Shown one piece after another: positions 1 through 6,768 of a stretch of DNA of 33,375 bases. Under the pieces are notes generated by a model that was not told the origin of the DNA, did no database searches, and saw only the letters and a program-made list of their open reading frames with translations. The stretch's first letter is position 1; each line of letters begins with the position of its first letter. The translations under genes were made by a program, and so were the position numbers. Where the stretch lies: assembly GCA_009377505.1 (NCBI GenBank), contig WHTX01000017.1, positions 1-33,375 on the forward strand, in the 5' to 3' direction. Source of the stretch: Acidimicrobiia bacterium. GTDB taxonomy: Bacteria; Actinomycetota; Acidimicrobiia; Acidimicrobiales; CAIXPF01.

Positions 1-207
1 CACGCCGGTCAGCCCGCCGACGTCGACCACCACCCCGTCGGTGGCGCCGAGGGGCGAGAACGAGTGCCCGGCGCCGACGGGGCGAACCCCATGGCCGGCC
101 CGGGCGGCGATGGCCACGATGGAGGCCACCTCTTCCTCGGAGGAGGGCCGCACAACTCGGTCGGGAGCACAGCGCACGCCGCCCGACCAGTTCGACCAGG
201 TGGCCAT
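1..207 (-). CDS. FAD-dependent sugar-1,4-lactone oxidase family protein, N-terminal part (runs off the window)
   Basis: Only the first 69 residues are inside the window; the ORF track misses this frame. They read MATWSNWSGGVRCAPDRVV, then PSSEEEVASIVAIAARAG, then VRPVGAGHSFSPL. This is the start of the FAD-binding PCMH domain of L-gulonolactone/arabinonolactone-type oxidases. The His in GAGHSF is the residue that usually carries covalent FAD in this family. Such enzymes oxidise an aldonolactone or related polyol at C2 and pass electrons to oxygen or another acceptor. The ATG at 207 was chosen because it directly precedes the conserved NWSG segment. It lies 10 bp after the stop of the small membrane protein gene, so the two are probably cotranscribed. 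Substrate cannot be judged from this fragment. Confidence 0.8.
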   Translation of the reverse strand, partial: MATWSNWSGGVRCAPDRVVRPSSEEEVASIVAIAARAGHGVRPVGAGHSFSPLGATDGVVVDVGGLTGV

Positions 208-217
208 CGTGAGGGCC

Positions 218-667
218 TCAGCGCCGGGTCGCCGCCGGGCGGCCGGAGCGGCCCGCGCCGCGCTTGCGGCGGCTCTCGCGCCACACCAGGAGCCCGATGA
301 GGAGCAGCGCCCCGCAGATCACGAAGAACAACGCCGCCTGCATCCAGCCTCCACGGTCGCCGCTGTCGCGCGGAGCGTGGCCCGAGTTGGGCTCGGGGAT
401 GATTCCGGGACCAGCGTCGCCCGGGGACACCGTGGTCGTGGCTGGCTGGGCGAGGCCAGCGGCGGCGAGGCCTGTCGCCGCCGCCCCGTTGGCCTGGACG
501 GGCCCAGCCGACGCGGCACGTGGGGCGACCACGCCGAGGGCGACGACACTGGCCACCAGCAGGGCGGCGGCGCACACCCGGTGCCGCCAGCGTGCCTGTT
601 GCCGCCAGCGTGCCTGGTGCCGGGGGCGTGGGGCGGGGCGGCGGGTCACGGCCCAATGCTGCCGCAC
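218..667 (-). CDS. Small secreted or membrane-anchored protein with N-terminal signal and C-terminal TM helix
   Basis: 149 residues; family not recognised. After a basic N-terminus comes a hydrophobic stretch (about residues 30-50, VCAAALLVASVVALGVV) ending in AASA, which looks like a signal peptide or first TM helix. A low-complexity Ala/Gly/Pro-rich linker follows. A second hydrophobic helix (about 110-128, ALFFVICGALLLIGLLVW) is followed by a strongly basic tail, RESRRKRGAGRSGR. The predicted topology is an extracytoplasmic loop anchored by the last helix with the tail in the cytoplasm. The gene starts with GTG 30 bp after the aminotransferase stop and ends 10 bp before the lactone oxidase start, so it is the middle gene of a likely three-gene operon. 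The N-terminal coding region contains a tandem 18-bp repeat. Function unknown. Confidence 0.65.
   Translation of the reverse strand: MRQHWAVTRRPAPRPRHQARWRQQARWRHRVCAAALLVASVVALGVVAPRAASAGPVQANGAAATGLAAAGLAQPATTTVSPGDAGPGIIPEPNSGHAPRDSGDRGGWMQAALFFVICGALLLIGLLVWRESRRKRGAGRSGRPAATRR
582..617. repeat. Two-copy 18-bp tandem repeat inside the small membrane protein gene
   Basis: TGCCGCCAGCGTGCCTGT is followed directly by TGCCGCCAGCGTGCCTGG. On the coding (minus) strand it encodes the repeated peptide QARWR near the basic N-terminus. It looks like a recent slippage duplication. Confidence 0.7.
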
Positions 668-697
668 GGGCCCAGCCTCGGACCAGGCGCGGCCCCC

Positions 698-1885
698 TCA
701 GGCCAGCGCCTCGGCCATGCGCCCGAGGACCTGGTCGAGCACCCGTCGTGAGGTGCCGAAGTTGAGCCGGACGAAGCCGGTGCCCTGCGCCCCGAAGGCC
801 CGCCCGTCGTTGAGGGCCACCCTGGCCCTCTCGAGGAAGAAGGCGGCCGGGTCCTCGCACCGGCCCGACGCCACCAGCTCGCGGCAGTCGAGCCAGGCCA
901 GGTACGTGGCCTCGGGGGCACGGTGGCTCACGCCTGGCAGGTGCTCGGCCACGAACGCCTCCACGTGGCGACGGTTCCCGTCGAGGTAGCGGACCAGGGC
1001 GTCCACCCACTCGTCCCCCCGCTCCCACGCGGCCACGGACGCCATGGTGCCGGGGGTCGCGGGGCGGCCGAGCAGGTAGGGCGGGATGGTCTCGTAGCGG
1101 GCCTTGAGCTCGGGGGAGCCGAAGACGGCGAGCGCCGCGCGCAGGCCGGCGAAGGAGAAAGTCTTCGAGGCCGACGTGAGCGTCACCGTGCGGGCGGCGA
1201 CGTCGGCGCCGAGGCTGGCGAAGGGGATGTGGCGGTGCCCGTCGTAGACGAGGTCGGCGTGGATCTCGTCGGCGACCACGACGAGGTCGTGCTCGAGCGC
1301 GGCCCGGGCCAGGGCGTCGAGCTCGTCGCGGCGCAGCACCCGCCCCGACGGATTGTGCGGGTTGCACAGCAGGAGCACCCTCGCCCCGCCGCCCACCAGG
1401 CGAGGGAGCGCCTCGACGTCGAGCGGGTAGCCCTCGGCGGCGGGGCCGAGTGGGTGGTCGACCAGGCGGCGGCCGGTCATCTCGAGCGCCTGGAGGAACG
1501 GCGGGTAGATGGGCGTCTGGACGACCACGCCCTCGCCAGGAGCGGCGTGCAGGTCGACTAGGGCCTGGAGGGGCTGGAGCACGTCGGTCGTCAGCACCAC
1601 CGAGGCCGGGTCAACCGCCCAGCCGTGCCGCCGCTCGGCCCAGCGGGCGAAGGCGACGGCCACGGCGTTCGGCTCGCCCAGCCACCCGTAGCCCAGGTCG
1701 CCGGCTTCGACCATGTCGGCCAGCACCTCGCGCACGGGCGGGGCGGGCGGGAAGTCCATGTCGGCCACCCAGGCGGCGAGGGTGTCAGGGCCGTACTTCG
1801 CCCACTTCACGCCCCGGCGTCGGCGCAGGTCAGGGACGTCGACGCTGTCGAACCAAAGGGCCGGGGAGGTTTCGGCTGCGCGCAT
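698..1885 (-). CDS. MalY/PatB-type PLP-dependent aminotransferase (putative cystathionine beta-lyase)
   Basis: 395 residues, normal for fold-type I aminotransferases of the MalY/PatB group. Visible PLP-site elements are NPHNPSG (about 175-181), DEIHADL (from about 206, the Asp that pairs with the pyridine nitrogen), SASKTFSFAGL with the Schiff-base lysine at about K241, and FVRLNFGTS with the carboxylate-binding Arg at about 373. The N-terminus (WAVADMDFP-like stretch, DLGYG, TTDVLQ) is also typical of MalY/PatB. Members cleave C-S bonds in cystathionine or cysteine conjugates and some act as aminotransferases; the substrate is not decided here. The ORF track extends upstream to 2098, but the extra 71 residues are Arg/Pro-rich and unlike the family, so the ATG at 1885 is preferred. 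It probably heads an operon with the two genes after it. Confidence 0.88.
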   Translation of the reverse strand: MRAAETSPALWFDSVDVPDLRRRRGVKWAKYGPDTLAAWVADMDFPPAPPVREVLADMVEAGDLGYGWLGEPNAVAVAFARWAERRHGWAVDPASVVLTTDVLQPLQALVDLHAAPGEGVVVQTPIYPPFLQALEMTGRRLVDHPLGPAAEGYPLDVEALPRLVGGGARVLLLCNPHNPSGRVLRRDELDALARAALEHDLVVVADEIHADLVYDGHRHIPFASLGADVAARTVTLTSASKTFSFAGLRAALAVFGSPELKARYETIPPYLLGRPATPGTMASVAAWERGDEWVDALVRYLDGNRRHVEAFVAEHLPGVSHRAPEATYLAWLDCRELVASGRCEDPAAFFLERARVALNDGRAFGAQGTGFVRLNFGTSRRVLDQVLGRMAEALA

Positions 1886-2037
1886 GGCCCGCCAGTATGT
1901 CCCCTCGGCCCCTGGCGAGCCGCGCTCGCGTGTCGGCGCAGGTGGGGCCGGCCTGTACCCTGCGAGTGGCCCACGATCTCCCGCGGGGGCGCCGGGCGGA
2001 CCGGCGTTGTGGGCATCACGTGGCGAACGGAGCGGAC

Positions 2038-2424
2038 ATGGCGGGTTCAACGCGGCGCGCTGGCAGGGCGACGGTCGCCCTCGGCGCAGCGCTCGCATCC
2101 CTCGTCGGATGCGGCAGCGGGGGCGACGGTGACGTGGCGTCCTTCAACGTGGATTTCAGCAAGGCGGCGGACGCGCAGGCCGTCTTCAACGACTCGCTGT
2201 TGAAGGCGGCTGACCTGTGCGGCGCGGCAGACCCGCCGCTGCGGGTCCAGTGGAAGTTCTCGGGCAGCGACGAGGAGAACCCCATCGCGCAGGAGTACAT
2301 CCGCGGCGGCTACCCGTCCTACATCGACTGCTCGACGATCCAGGGCGGCACGCCGGGCAGCCAGCTGCCAGGCGCGGGCGCCCAGACGAGCGTGACCGGG
2401 GGGCAGGCCCAGGACGGGGGCTGA
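2038..2424 (+). CDS. Small putative lipoprotein, unknown function
   Basis: 128 residues. The N-terminus is MAGSTRRAGRATVALGAALASLVGCGSGG: basic residues, a hydrophobic stretch and a lipobox (LVGC) with the acceptor Cys at about residue 25, so export and lipid anchoring are expected. The mature part has two further Cys residues (DLCGAAD and IDCSTI) that could form a disulfide, then a Gly/Gln-rich tail. I do not recognise a family. The ATG at 2038 was chosen because a GGAG box sits 6-7 nt upstream and because the signal peptide starts there; a GTG at 2020 is an in-frame alternative. The gene is divergent from the aminotransferase and precedes the YceH-like gene by 59 bp. A TACCCT hexamer at 1956-1961 may be its -10 box. 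Confidence 0.7.
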   Translation: MAGSTRRAGRATVALGAALASLVGCGSGGDGDVASFNVDFSKAADAQAVFNDSLLKAADLCGAADPPLRVQWKFSGSDEENPIAQEYIRGGYPSYIDCSTIQGGTPGSQLPGAGAQTSVTGGQAQDGG

Positions 2425-2470
2425 GCCCCGGGGCGGCCGGGAACGGGCAGGTGCGGTGGGCCCAGGCACC

Positions 2471-2476
2471 TAGTCT
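2471..2476 (+). promoter_or_regulatory. -10 box (TAGTCT) for leaderless yceH-like mRNA
   Basis: TAGTCT ends 7 nt before the ATG of the YceH-like gene; no Shine-Dalgarno fits between them, so transcription probably starts at or next to the start codon. Confidence 0.5.
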
Positions 2477-2483
2477 GCCGGCC

Positions 2484-3224
2484 ATGGACCTGTCGGCCGA
2501 GGAGGTGCGGGTGCTGGGCTGCCTGGTCGAGAAGGAGCGGACCACGCCCGACCAGTACCCGCTGACGACGAACGCGCTGCGCAGCGCCTGCAACCAGAAG
2601 ACGAACCGCGACCCCGTCGTCGACTACCTCGAGCGCACGGTCGACGCAGCCATGCTGTCGCTGCGTGACCGGCACCTGGCCCGTACCGTGGTCGGGGGAG
2701 GGCGGGCGGCCAAGCACCGCCACGTGCTCGGCGAGGCATGGGGCCTCGACGACGGCGAGGTCGCCGTGCTGGCCGTGCTGGCCCTGCGAGGGCCCCAGAC
2801 CCCGGGCGAGCTGCGGGGCCGGAGCGAGCGGATGACCCCGTTCGCCACCCCCGAGGACGTGGTCGCCGTGCTCGACGCCCTCGCCGCCCGGGACGAGCCC
2901 CTCGTCGTCCAGCTCGGGCGCCGGGCCGGCCAGAAGGAGACCCGCTGGGCGCACCTGCTGTCGGGCGAGACCGAGGAGCCCGAGCCCGGCGCCTGGTCGC
3001 CCGTCGAGACAGGGTCGCGCCACGAGGTCGAGGCAGGGTCGCGCCGCGAGAGCGTCGAGAACGGCGAGAGCGCGGCGGCTTGGCGTGGCCCGGGGGAGGG
3101 TGGCGGCGCGGAGGGCCGCGTCGAGGAGCTCGAGTCGGAGGTCGCCGCCCTGCGGGACGAGCTCGAGGCGCTGCGCGACCGTGTCGATCGCCTGGTCGAC
3201 CTCCTCGGCGCCGACGAGGTGTAG
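2484..3224 (+). CDS. YceH (DUF480) family protein with extra C-terminal coiled coil
   Basis: 246 residues. The first about 165 match the YceH/DUF480 pattern: EEVRVLGCLVEKERTTPDQYPLTTNALRSACNQKTNRDPV, then the second winged-helix half with LALRGPQTPGELRGRSERM and the closing KETRWAHLL. The family is predicted to fold as two winged-helix domains; its biochemical role is not established. After about residue 170 there is a low-complexity linker with a repeated motif (VETGSRHE/VEAGSRRE), followed by a Leu/Glu-rich coiled coil (RVEELESEVAALRDELEALRDRVDRLVDLL). A coiled-coil tail of this kind occurs in other members and suggests oligomerisation. The ATG at 2484 is supported by the -10 box just upstream. 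The ORF track's start at 2217 would add unrelated sequence overlapping the lipoprotein gene. Confidence 0.88.
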   Translation: MDLSAEEVRVLGCLVEKERTTPDQYPLTTNALRSACNQKTNRDPVVDYLERTVDAAMLSLRDRHLARTVVGGGRAAKHRHVLGEAWGLDDGEVAVLAVLALRGPQTPGELRGRSERMTPFATPEDVVAVLDALAARDEPLVVQLGRRAGQKETRWAHLLSGETEEPEPGAWSPVETGSRHEVEAGSRRESVENGESAAAWRGPGEGGGAEGRVEELESEVAALRDELEALRDRVDRLVDLLGADEV

Positions 3225-3261
3225 CAGTGGTGTAGCAGGGCGCTAGCCCGCCCGGGGCAAC

Positions 3262-3267
3262 TACGGT
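3262..3267 (+). promoter_or_regulatory. Candidate -10 box (TACGGT) of the aldehyde dehydrogenase gene
   Basis: TACGGT lies 67 nt before the ATG. Unlike many genes here this one would have a leader, with a GAGGAG Shine-Dalgarno at 3323-3328. Confidence 0.35.
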
Positions 3268-3334
3268 CGCCGGGGTACGGAGCACGACGTCCGGGCCGGC
3301 GCGAGCGGGCCTCACGAGAGCCGAGGAGCAGCCG

Positions 3335-4768
3335 ATGGCCGTCCGCAGCTACGACCACATCTACGTCGGGGGCGCGTGGGTGCCCTCCTCCGGCAGCGAG
3401 TCGATCGAGGTGATCGACTCCACCAACGAAGAAGTGATGGCCCGGGTGCCCTCGGGGACGGCGGGCGACGTCGACCGTGCCGTCGCCGCCGCCCGGGACG
3501 CCCTCCCCACGTGGTCCTCGACCTCGGCCGAGGACCGGGCCAAGGCCCTCGGCGCCATCGGCGACGGGCTCGCCGCCCGCATGGACGAGGTCGCCGAGGT
3601 CATCAGCCGCGAGGCGGGCATGACCAAGTCGCTCGCCAAGGTCATCCAGGTCGGCCTGCCCGTCAACAGCTTCAAGGCCGCCGCCGAGCAGGCCCGCACG
3701 TTCGCCTTCGAGGAGCGTGTCGGCAACTCGCTCGTCGTGCGCGAGCCGATCGGCGTGGTCGGCGCCATCACGCCCTGGAACTACCCCCTCCACCAGATCG
3801 CCGCCAAGGTGGCCTACTCCATGGCCGCCGGCTGCACCGTGGTGCTCAAGCCCTCCGAGGTCGCCCCCGTCGACGCCTTCATCCTCGCCGAGATCATCGA
3901 CGGGGTGGGCCTACCGGCCGGGGTGTTCAACCTGGTCAGCGGTTACGGCACGACGGTCGGTGAAGCGATCGCCAGCCACCCCGGCATCGACATGGTGTCC
4001 TTCACGGGGTCGACCCGGGCGGGCAAGCGCGTCGCCGCCGTAGCCGCCGAGAACGTGAAGAAGGTGGCGCTGGAGCTGGGCGGCAAGTCGGCCAACGTGC
4101 TCCTCGACGACCTCGACGGCGACGCGTTCGCCAAGGCTGTGGCCGACGGCGTCGGCAAGTGCTTCCTCAACTCGGGCCAGACCTGCTCGGCCCTGACCCG
4201 CATGCTCGTCCCCCGTGACCGACTGGCCGAGGCCGAGGACGTCGCCGTGCGCACCGCCGAGGGCTTCACGGTGGGCGACCCCTTCCAGAAGGCCACCAAG
4301 CTCGGCCCCCTGGCCTCCGCCGCCCAGGTCGACCGGGTGCGGGGCTACATCCAGAAGGGCGTCGACGAAGGCGCCAAGCTCCTCACCGGAGGCACCGAGC
4401 GTCCCGACGGCGTGGAGCGGGGCTACTACGTGCGCCCGACGGTCTTCTCCGAGGTCACCCCGGAGATGACGATCCACCGTGAGGAGATCTTCGGCCCCGT
4501 GCTCGCCATCGAGCCCTACGAGGACGAAGAGGACGCCGTCCGCATCGCCAACGACACCGACTACGGGCTCGCTGGCGGGGTCTGGGCTGCGGACCAGGAC
4601 CGGGCGCTGCGCGTCGCCCGACGCCTGCGCACCGGCCAGGTCGAGGTGAACGGCGGGGCGTTCAACCCCAACGCCCCCTTCGGTGGCTACAAGCAGTCGG
4701 GCCTGGGGCGCGAGTACGGCCACCACGGCTTCGGGGAGTTCCTCGAGGTCAAGGCCCTCCAGCTGTAA
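3335..4768 (+). CDS. NAD(P)-dependent aldehyde dehydrogenase
   Basis: 477 residues, standard length for the aldehyde dehydrogenase superfamily. All active-site elements are visible: [14 protein letters not shown] with the oxyanion Asn at N149, [10 protein letters not shown] with cofactor Lys at K172, FTGSTRAGK in the Rossmann fold, [10 protein letters not shown] with general base Glu at E247, and [12 protein letters not shown] with nucleophile Cys at C284. The C-terminal EEIFGPVL and [15 protein letters not shown] segments are also present. The enzyme oxidises an aldehyde to the acid with NAD or NADP; the substrate is not evident. The ATG at 3335 has a GAGGAG Shine-Dalgarno 6 nt upstream. The gene stands alone: the YceH-like gene ends 110 bp before it and a repeat-bearing spacer follows. 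Confidence 0.95.
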   Translation: MAVRSYDHIYVGGAWVPSSGSESIEVIDSTNEEVMARVPSGTAGDVDRAVAAARDALPTWSSTSAEDRAKALGAIGDGLAARMDEVAEVISREAGMTKSLAKVIQVGLPVNSFKAAAEQARTFAFEERVGNSLVVREPIGVVGAITPWNYPLHQIAAKVAYSMAAGCTVVLKPSEVAPVDAFILAEIIDGVGLPAGVFNLVSGYGTTVGEAIASHPGIDMVSFTGSTRAGKRVAAVAAENVKKVALELGGKSANVLLDDLDGDAFAKAVADGVGKCFLNSGQTCSALTRMLVPRDRLAEAEDVAVRTAEGFTVGDPFQKATKLGPLASAAQVDRVRGYIQKGVDEGAKLLTGGTERPDGVERGYYVRPTVFSEVTPEMTIHREEIFGPVLAIEPYEDEEDAVRIANDTDYGLAGGVWAADQDRALRVARRLRTGQVEVNGGAFNPNAPFGGYKQSGLGREYGHHGFGEFLEVKALQL

Positions 4769-4810
4769 GCGCGCCCTAGCAGCGCGGGATCGGTTCCGCC
4801 CGCCATGGCC

Positions 4811-4866
4811 ATTGCTCCGGTGATGAAACGCGGTCGACGCGACGGTCGATTCATCACCGGAGCAAC
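4811..4866. repeat. Compact palindromic repeat: 16-bp perfect inverted arms, 22-nt loop
   Basis: Left arm TTGCTCCGGTGATGAA at 4812-4827 and its exact complement TTCATCACCGGAGCAA at 4850-4865. The same arm sequence, slightly diverged, forms the two ends of the insert at 9404-9687, so this is a member of a repeat family and not simply a terminator. It lies 43 bp after the aldehyde dehydrogenase stop and 80 bp before the vapB-like start, and could also terminate the upstream transcript. An ORF of the track (from 4805) reads through it but its N-terminal part is only repeat sequence. Confidence 0.75.
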
Positions 4867-4919
4867 ACAGAGGGCAGGCATCGACCGATTGTGTGGCGGG
4901 CTCCTCGCCACTAGTCGCT

Positions 4920-4936
4920 TCTACCGTTCTGGTAGA
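4920..4936. promoter_or_regulatory. Palindromic operator of the toxin-antitoxin pair overlapping its -10 box
   Basis: TCTACC-GTTCT-GGTAGA is a perfect 6-bp inverted repeat. Its right arm overlaps TAGAGT (4933-4938), the likely -10 box, which ends 7 nt before the antitoxin ATG. This placement fits autorepression by the antitoxin or the toxin-antitoxin complex and a leaderless mRNA. Confidence 0.6.
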
Positions 4937-4945
4937 GTGTCAGGC

Positions 4946-5164
4946 ATGGATCTGAACATCAAGGACCTGGACGATGCCGTAGGGCAACGGCTCCGGGAAC
5001 AGGCAGGCGCGGCTGGGCTGTCGGTTCAGCAGTATTTGCGCAACGAGCTGACGCGCATCGCGGCGCGTCGATCGCCGGCGGAGCTCACCGCCGGGCGGGT
5101 GCCGATGAGCAGGACGGAGTTCGAGGCGATCCGTCAGCGCCTCCGCGACATCGACGCCGCGTGA
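4946..5164 (+). CDS. VapB/FitA-type antitoxin of a type II toxin-antitoxin pair
   Basis: 72 residues. MDLNIKDLDDAVGQRLREQAGAAGLSVQQYLRNELTRIA has the ribbon-helix-helix layout: a short strand, then two helices ending in the NEL segment typical of FitA/VapB antitoxins. The C-terminal half (SRTEFEAIRQRLRDI) would be the toxin-binding tail. The protein is expected to bind the operator palindrome just upstream and to block the toxin encoded 3 bp downstream. The ATG at 4946 was chosen over the track's 4805 because the longer N-terminus translates the palindromic repeat and because the -10 box lies between the two. Small size, position directly before a PIN-like gene, and the operator together make the assignment secure. 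Confidence 0.85.
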   Translation: MDLNIKDLDDAVGQRLREQAGAAGLSVQQYLRNELTRIAARRSPAELTAGRVPMSRTEFEAIRQRLRDIDAA

Positions 5165-5167
5165 CCG

Positions 5168-5542
5168 GTGCCGCGTAGCATCGTCTGCGACGCCGGCGGG
5201 CTGCTCGTCGCCGCCGGAGCCCTCGAGGGGGCGGCGCCGCGGGACGCAGAGGTCCTGGCACTGGACTGGACGGCTATGACGGTCGGGCGCTTCCTCACCG
5301 CTCGCCACGAGGGCAACGCGTCCCGTTCCCGTTTCGAGCTGGGCGTCACCCTCGAGGCGGTGCACGAGTGGTTCCCGGTTCGAACCCTCGTCGCCGACAC
5401 GTTGGAGCGCGCCGGGCTCGGGGCGGTCGACGCGCTGGACTCCTGGTCAGCGCTCCTGCTCGCCGAGCAGCTCGATCTCCCGCTCCTCACCGCTTCCGAC
5501 GAGGTCACCAGCACCCGCGTCGAGGTCCACCATCCTTGGTAG
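5168..5542 (+). CDS. VapC-type PIN-domain toxin (divergent)
   Basis: 124 residues, GTG start 3 bp after the antitoxin stop. PIN features are visible but diverged: IVCDAGGLLVAAGA at the N-terminus with Asp at D8, DAEVL with Glu at E28, and VDALDSWSALLLAEQLDLPLLTASDE with Asp at D88 or D91 and D111. These would form the metal-binding acidic quartet of a PIN ribonuclease. VapC toxins cut tRNA or rRNA when their antitoxin is lost. The middle part (DWTAMTVGRFLTARHEGN) departs from common VapC sequences, so activity should not be taken for granted. It ends 27 bp before the convergent acyl-CoA dehydrogenase gene. Confidence 0.75.
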   Translation: MPRSIVCDAGGLLVAAGALEGAAPRDAEVLALDWTAMTVGRFLTARHEGNASRSRFELGVTLEAVHEWFPVRTLVADTLERAGLGAVDALDSWSALLLAEQLDLPLLTASDEVTSTRVEVHHPW

Positions 5543-5569
5543 CGAGTCCCGCGCCAACCTTCGAGAACA

Positions 5570-6718
5570 CTAGAAGCCCATCGAGCGGCCGATGATCTCC
5601 TTCATGATCTCGGTCGTCCCGCCGTAGATGGTGGTCACGCGCGCATCGGCGTAGGCCCGGGCGATCGGGTACTCGAGCATGAAGCCATAGCCGCCGTGCA
5701 GCTGGACGCCGTCGTCCACGCAGCGGTTCTGCAGCTCGGTGCACCACCACTTGGCCATGGCCGCGTCCTCGGCGGAGAGCGTGCCGGCGTTGAGGGCGAG
5801 CACGCACTGGTCGACGTACTGGGTGGCCACCTCGATCGCCGTGCGCATCTCGGCCAGCTTGAACTTGGAGTTCTGGAAGCTGCCGATGGGCTGGCCGAAC
5901 GCCTGGCGCTCCTTGCAGTAGGCCAGCGTCCAGTTCAGCGCGGCCTGTGCCCCGCCCACCCCGGCCACGGCGATGGAGAGCCGCTCCTGGGGCAGGTTCG
6001 TCACCAGGTTCACGAACCCTCGGCCCTCGCCGCCGAGCACGTTCTCGGCCGGCACCTCCACATCGGTGAAGAACAGCTCCGCCGTGTCCTGGGAGTGCAC
6101 GCCGATCTTCTCGAGGTTGCGGCCCCGCTCGAAGCCGGCCATGCCCCGCTCGAGCACCAGCAGGCTCATGCCCTTGTGCTTCTGGCTCGGGTCGGTCTTG
6201 GCCGCAACGATGACGAGGTCGGAGTTGATGCCGTTGGTGATGAAGGTCTTGGAGCCGTTGACGATGTAACGGTCGCCGTCGCGGATGGCGGTGGTCGACA
6301 TGCCGGCGAGGTCGGACCCGATGCCCGGCTCGGTCATGGCGATGGCGGTGATCAGCTCGCCCGAGCAGATGCCGGGCAGCCAGCGCGTCTTCTGCTCGTC
6401 GTCGGCCAGGTTCAAGAAGTACGGCAGGCAGATGTCGTTGTGCAGCGTGATGCCGAGCCCGGAGCCGTTCACGCCGGCGTAGTGGATCTCCTCGCAGAGG
6501 ACCTGGTTGTAGCGGAAGTCCTTCACTCCGCCCCCGCCGTAGGCCTCGGGCGCTTCCATGGCGAGGAAGCCGGCCGTGCCCGCCCTGCGGAAGAGGTCCC
6601 GGTCGACGATGCCCGCCTTCTCCCATTCGAGGAAGTTGGGGGTGATCTCCTTCTCGACGAACGTCCGCACCGCCTCACGGAACAGCTCGTGCTCGGTCTC
6701 GAAGATCGTCCGCTGCAT
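5570..6718 (-). CDS. Acyl-CoA dehydrogenase, long-chain (LCAD)-like
   Basis: 382 residues, typical for the family. ELFREAVRTFVEKEI opens the N-terminal helical domain; AIAMTEPGIGSDLAGM and YIVNGSKTFITNG are the FAD and substrate contacts of the beta domain. The C-terminal domain shows RQAFGQPIGSFQNSKFKLAEM, QLHGGYGFMLEYPIAR and IYGGTTEIMKEIIGRS. The usual catalytic Glu of the YEGT motif is Gly here (YGGT), while NLPQERL keeps a Glu at about E245. That is the arrangement of mammalian long-chain acyl-CoA dehydrogenase, where the base sits on helix G. The enzyme introduces the trans-2 double bond in acyl-CoA during beta-oxidation or related pathways. It lies 50 bp after the second acyl-CoA dehydrogenase on the same strand, with its own -10 box. 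Confidence 0.93.
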   Translation of the reverse strand: MQRTIFETEHELFREAVRTFVEKEITPNFLEWEKAGIVDRDLFRRAGTAGFLAMEAPEAYGGGGVKDFRYNQVLCEEIHYAGVNGSGLGITLHNDICLPYFLNLADDEQKTRWLPGICSGELITAIAMTEPGIGSDLAGMSTTAIRDGDRYIVNGSKTFITNGINSDLVIVAAKTDPSQKHKGMSLLVLERGMAGFERGRNLEKIGVHSQDTAELFFTDVEVPAENVLGGEGRGFVNLVTNLPQERLSIAVAGVGGAQAALNWTLAYCKERQAFGQPIGSFQNSKFKLAEMRTAIEVATQYVDQCVLALNAGTLSAEDAAMAKWWCTELQNRCVDDGVQLHGGYGFMLEYPIARAYADARVTTIYGGTTEIMKEIIGRSMGF

Positions 6719-6724
6719 GCCGCG

Positions 6725-6730
6725 ATGCTA
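6725..6730 (-). promoter_or_regulatory. -10 box (TAGCAT) for leaderless acyl-CoA dehydrogenase mRNA
   Basis: On the minus strand TAGCAT ends 6 nt before the ATG at 6718, so this gene may be transcribed independently of its upstream neighbour. Confidence 0.45.
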
Positions 6731-6768
6731 TGGAGGGCCGCCAGGCCCGTCGACTCGGCCCGCGGCGG

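Noticed and set aside
4811-4866. CRISPR-like repeat or simple intrinsic terminator
   Set aside because: There is a single palindrome, no repeat-spacer array and no T tract. The same arms recur as ends of another element, so a repeat family explains it better.
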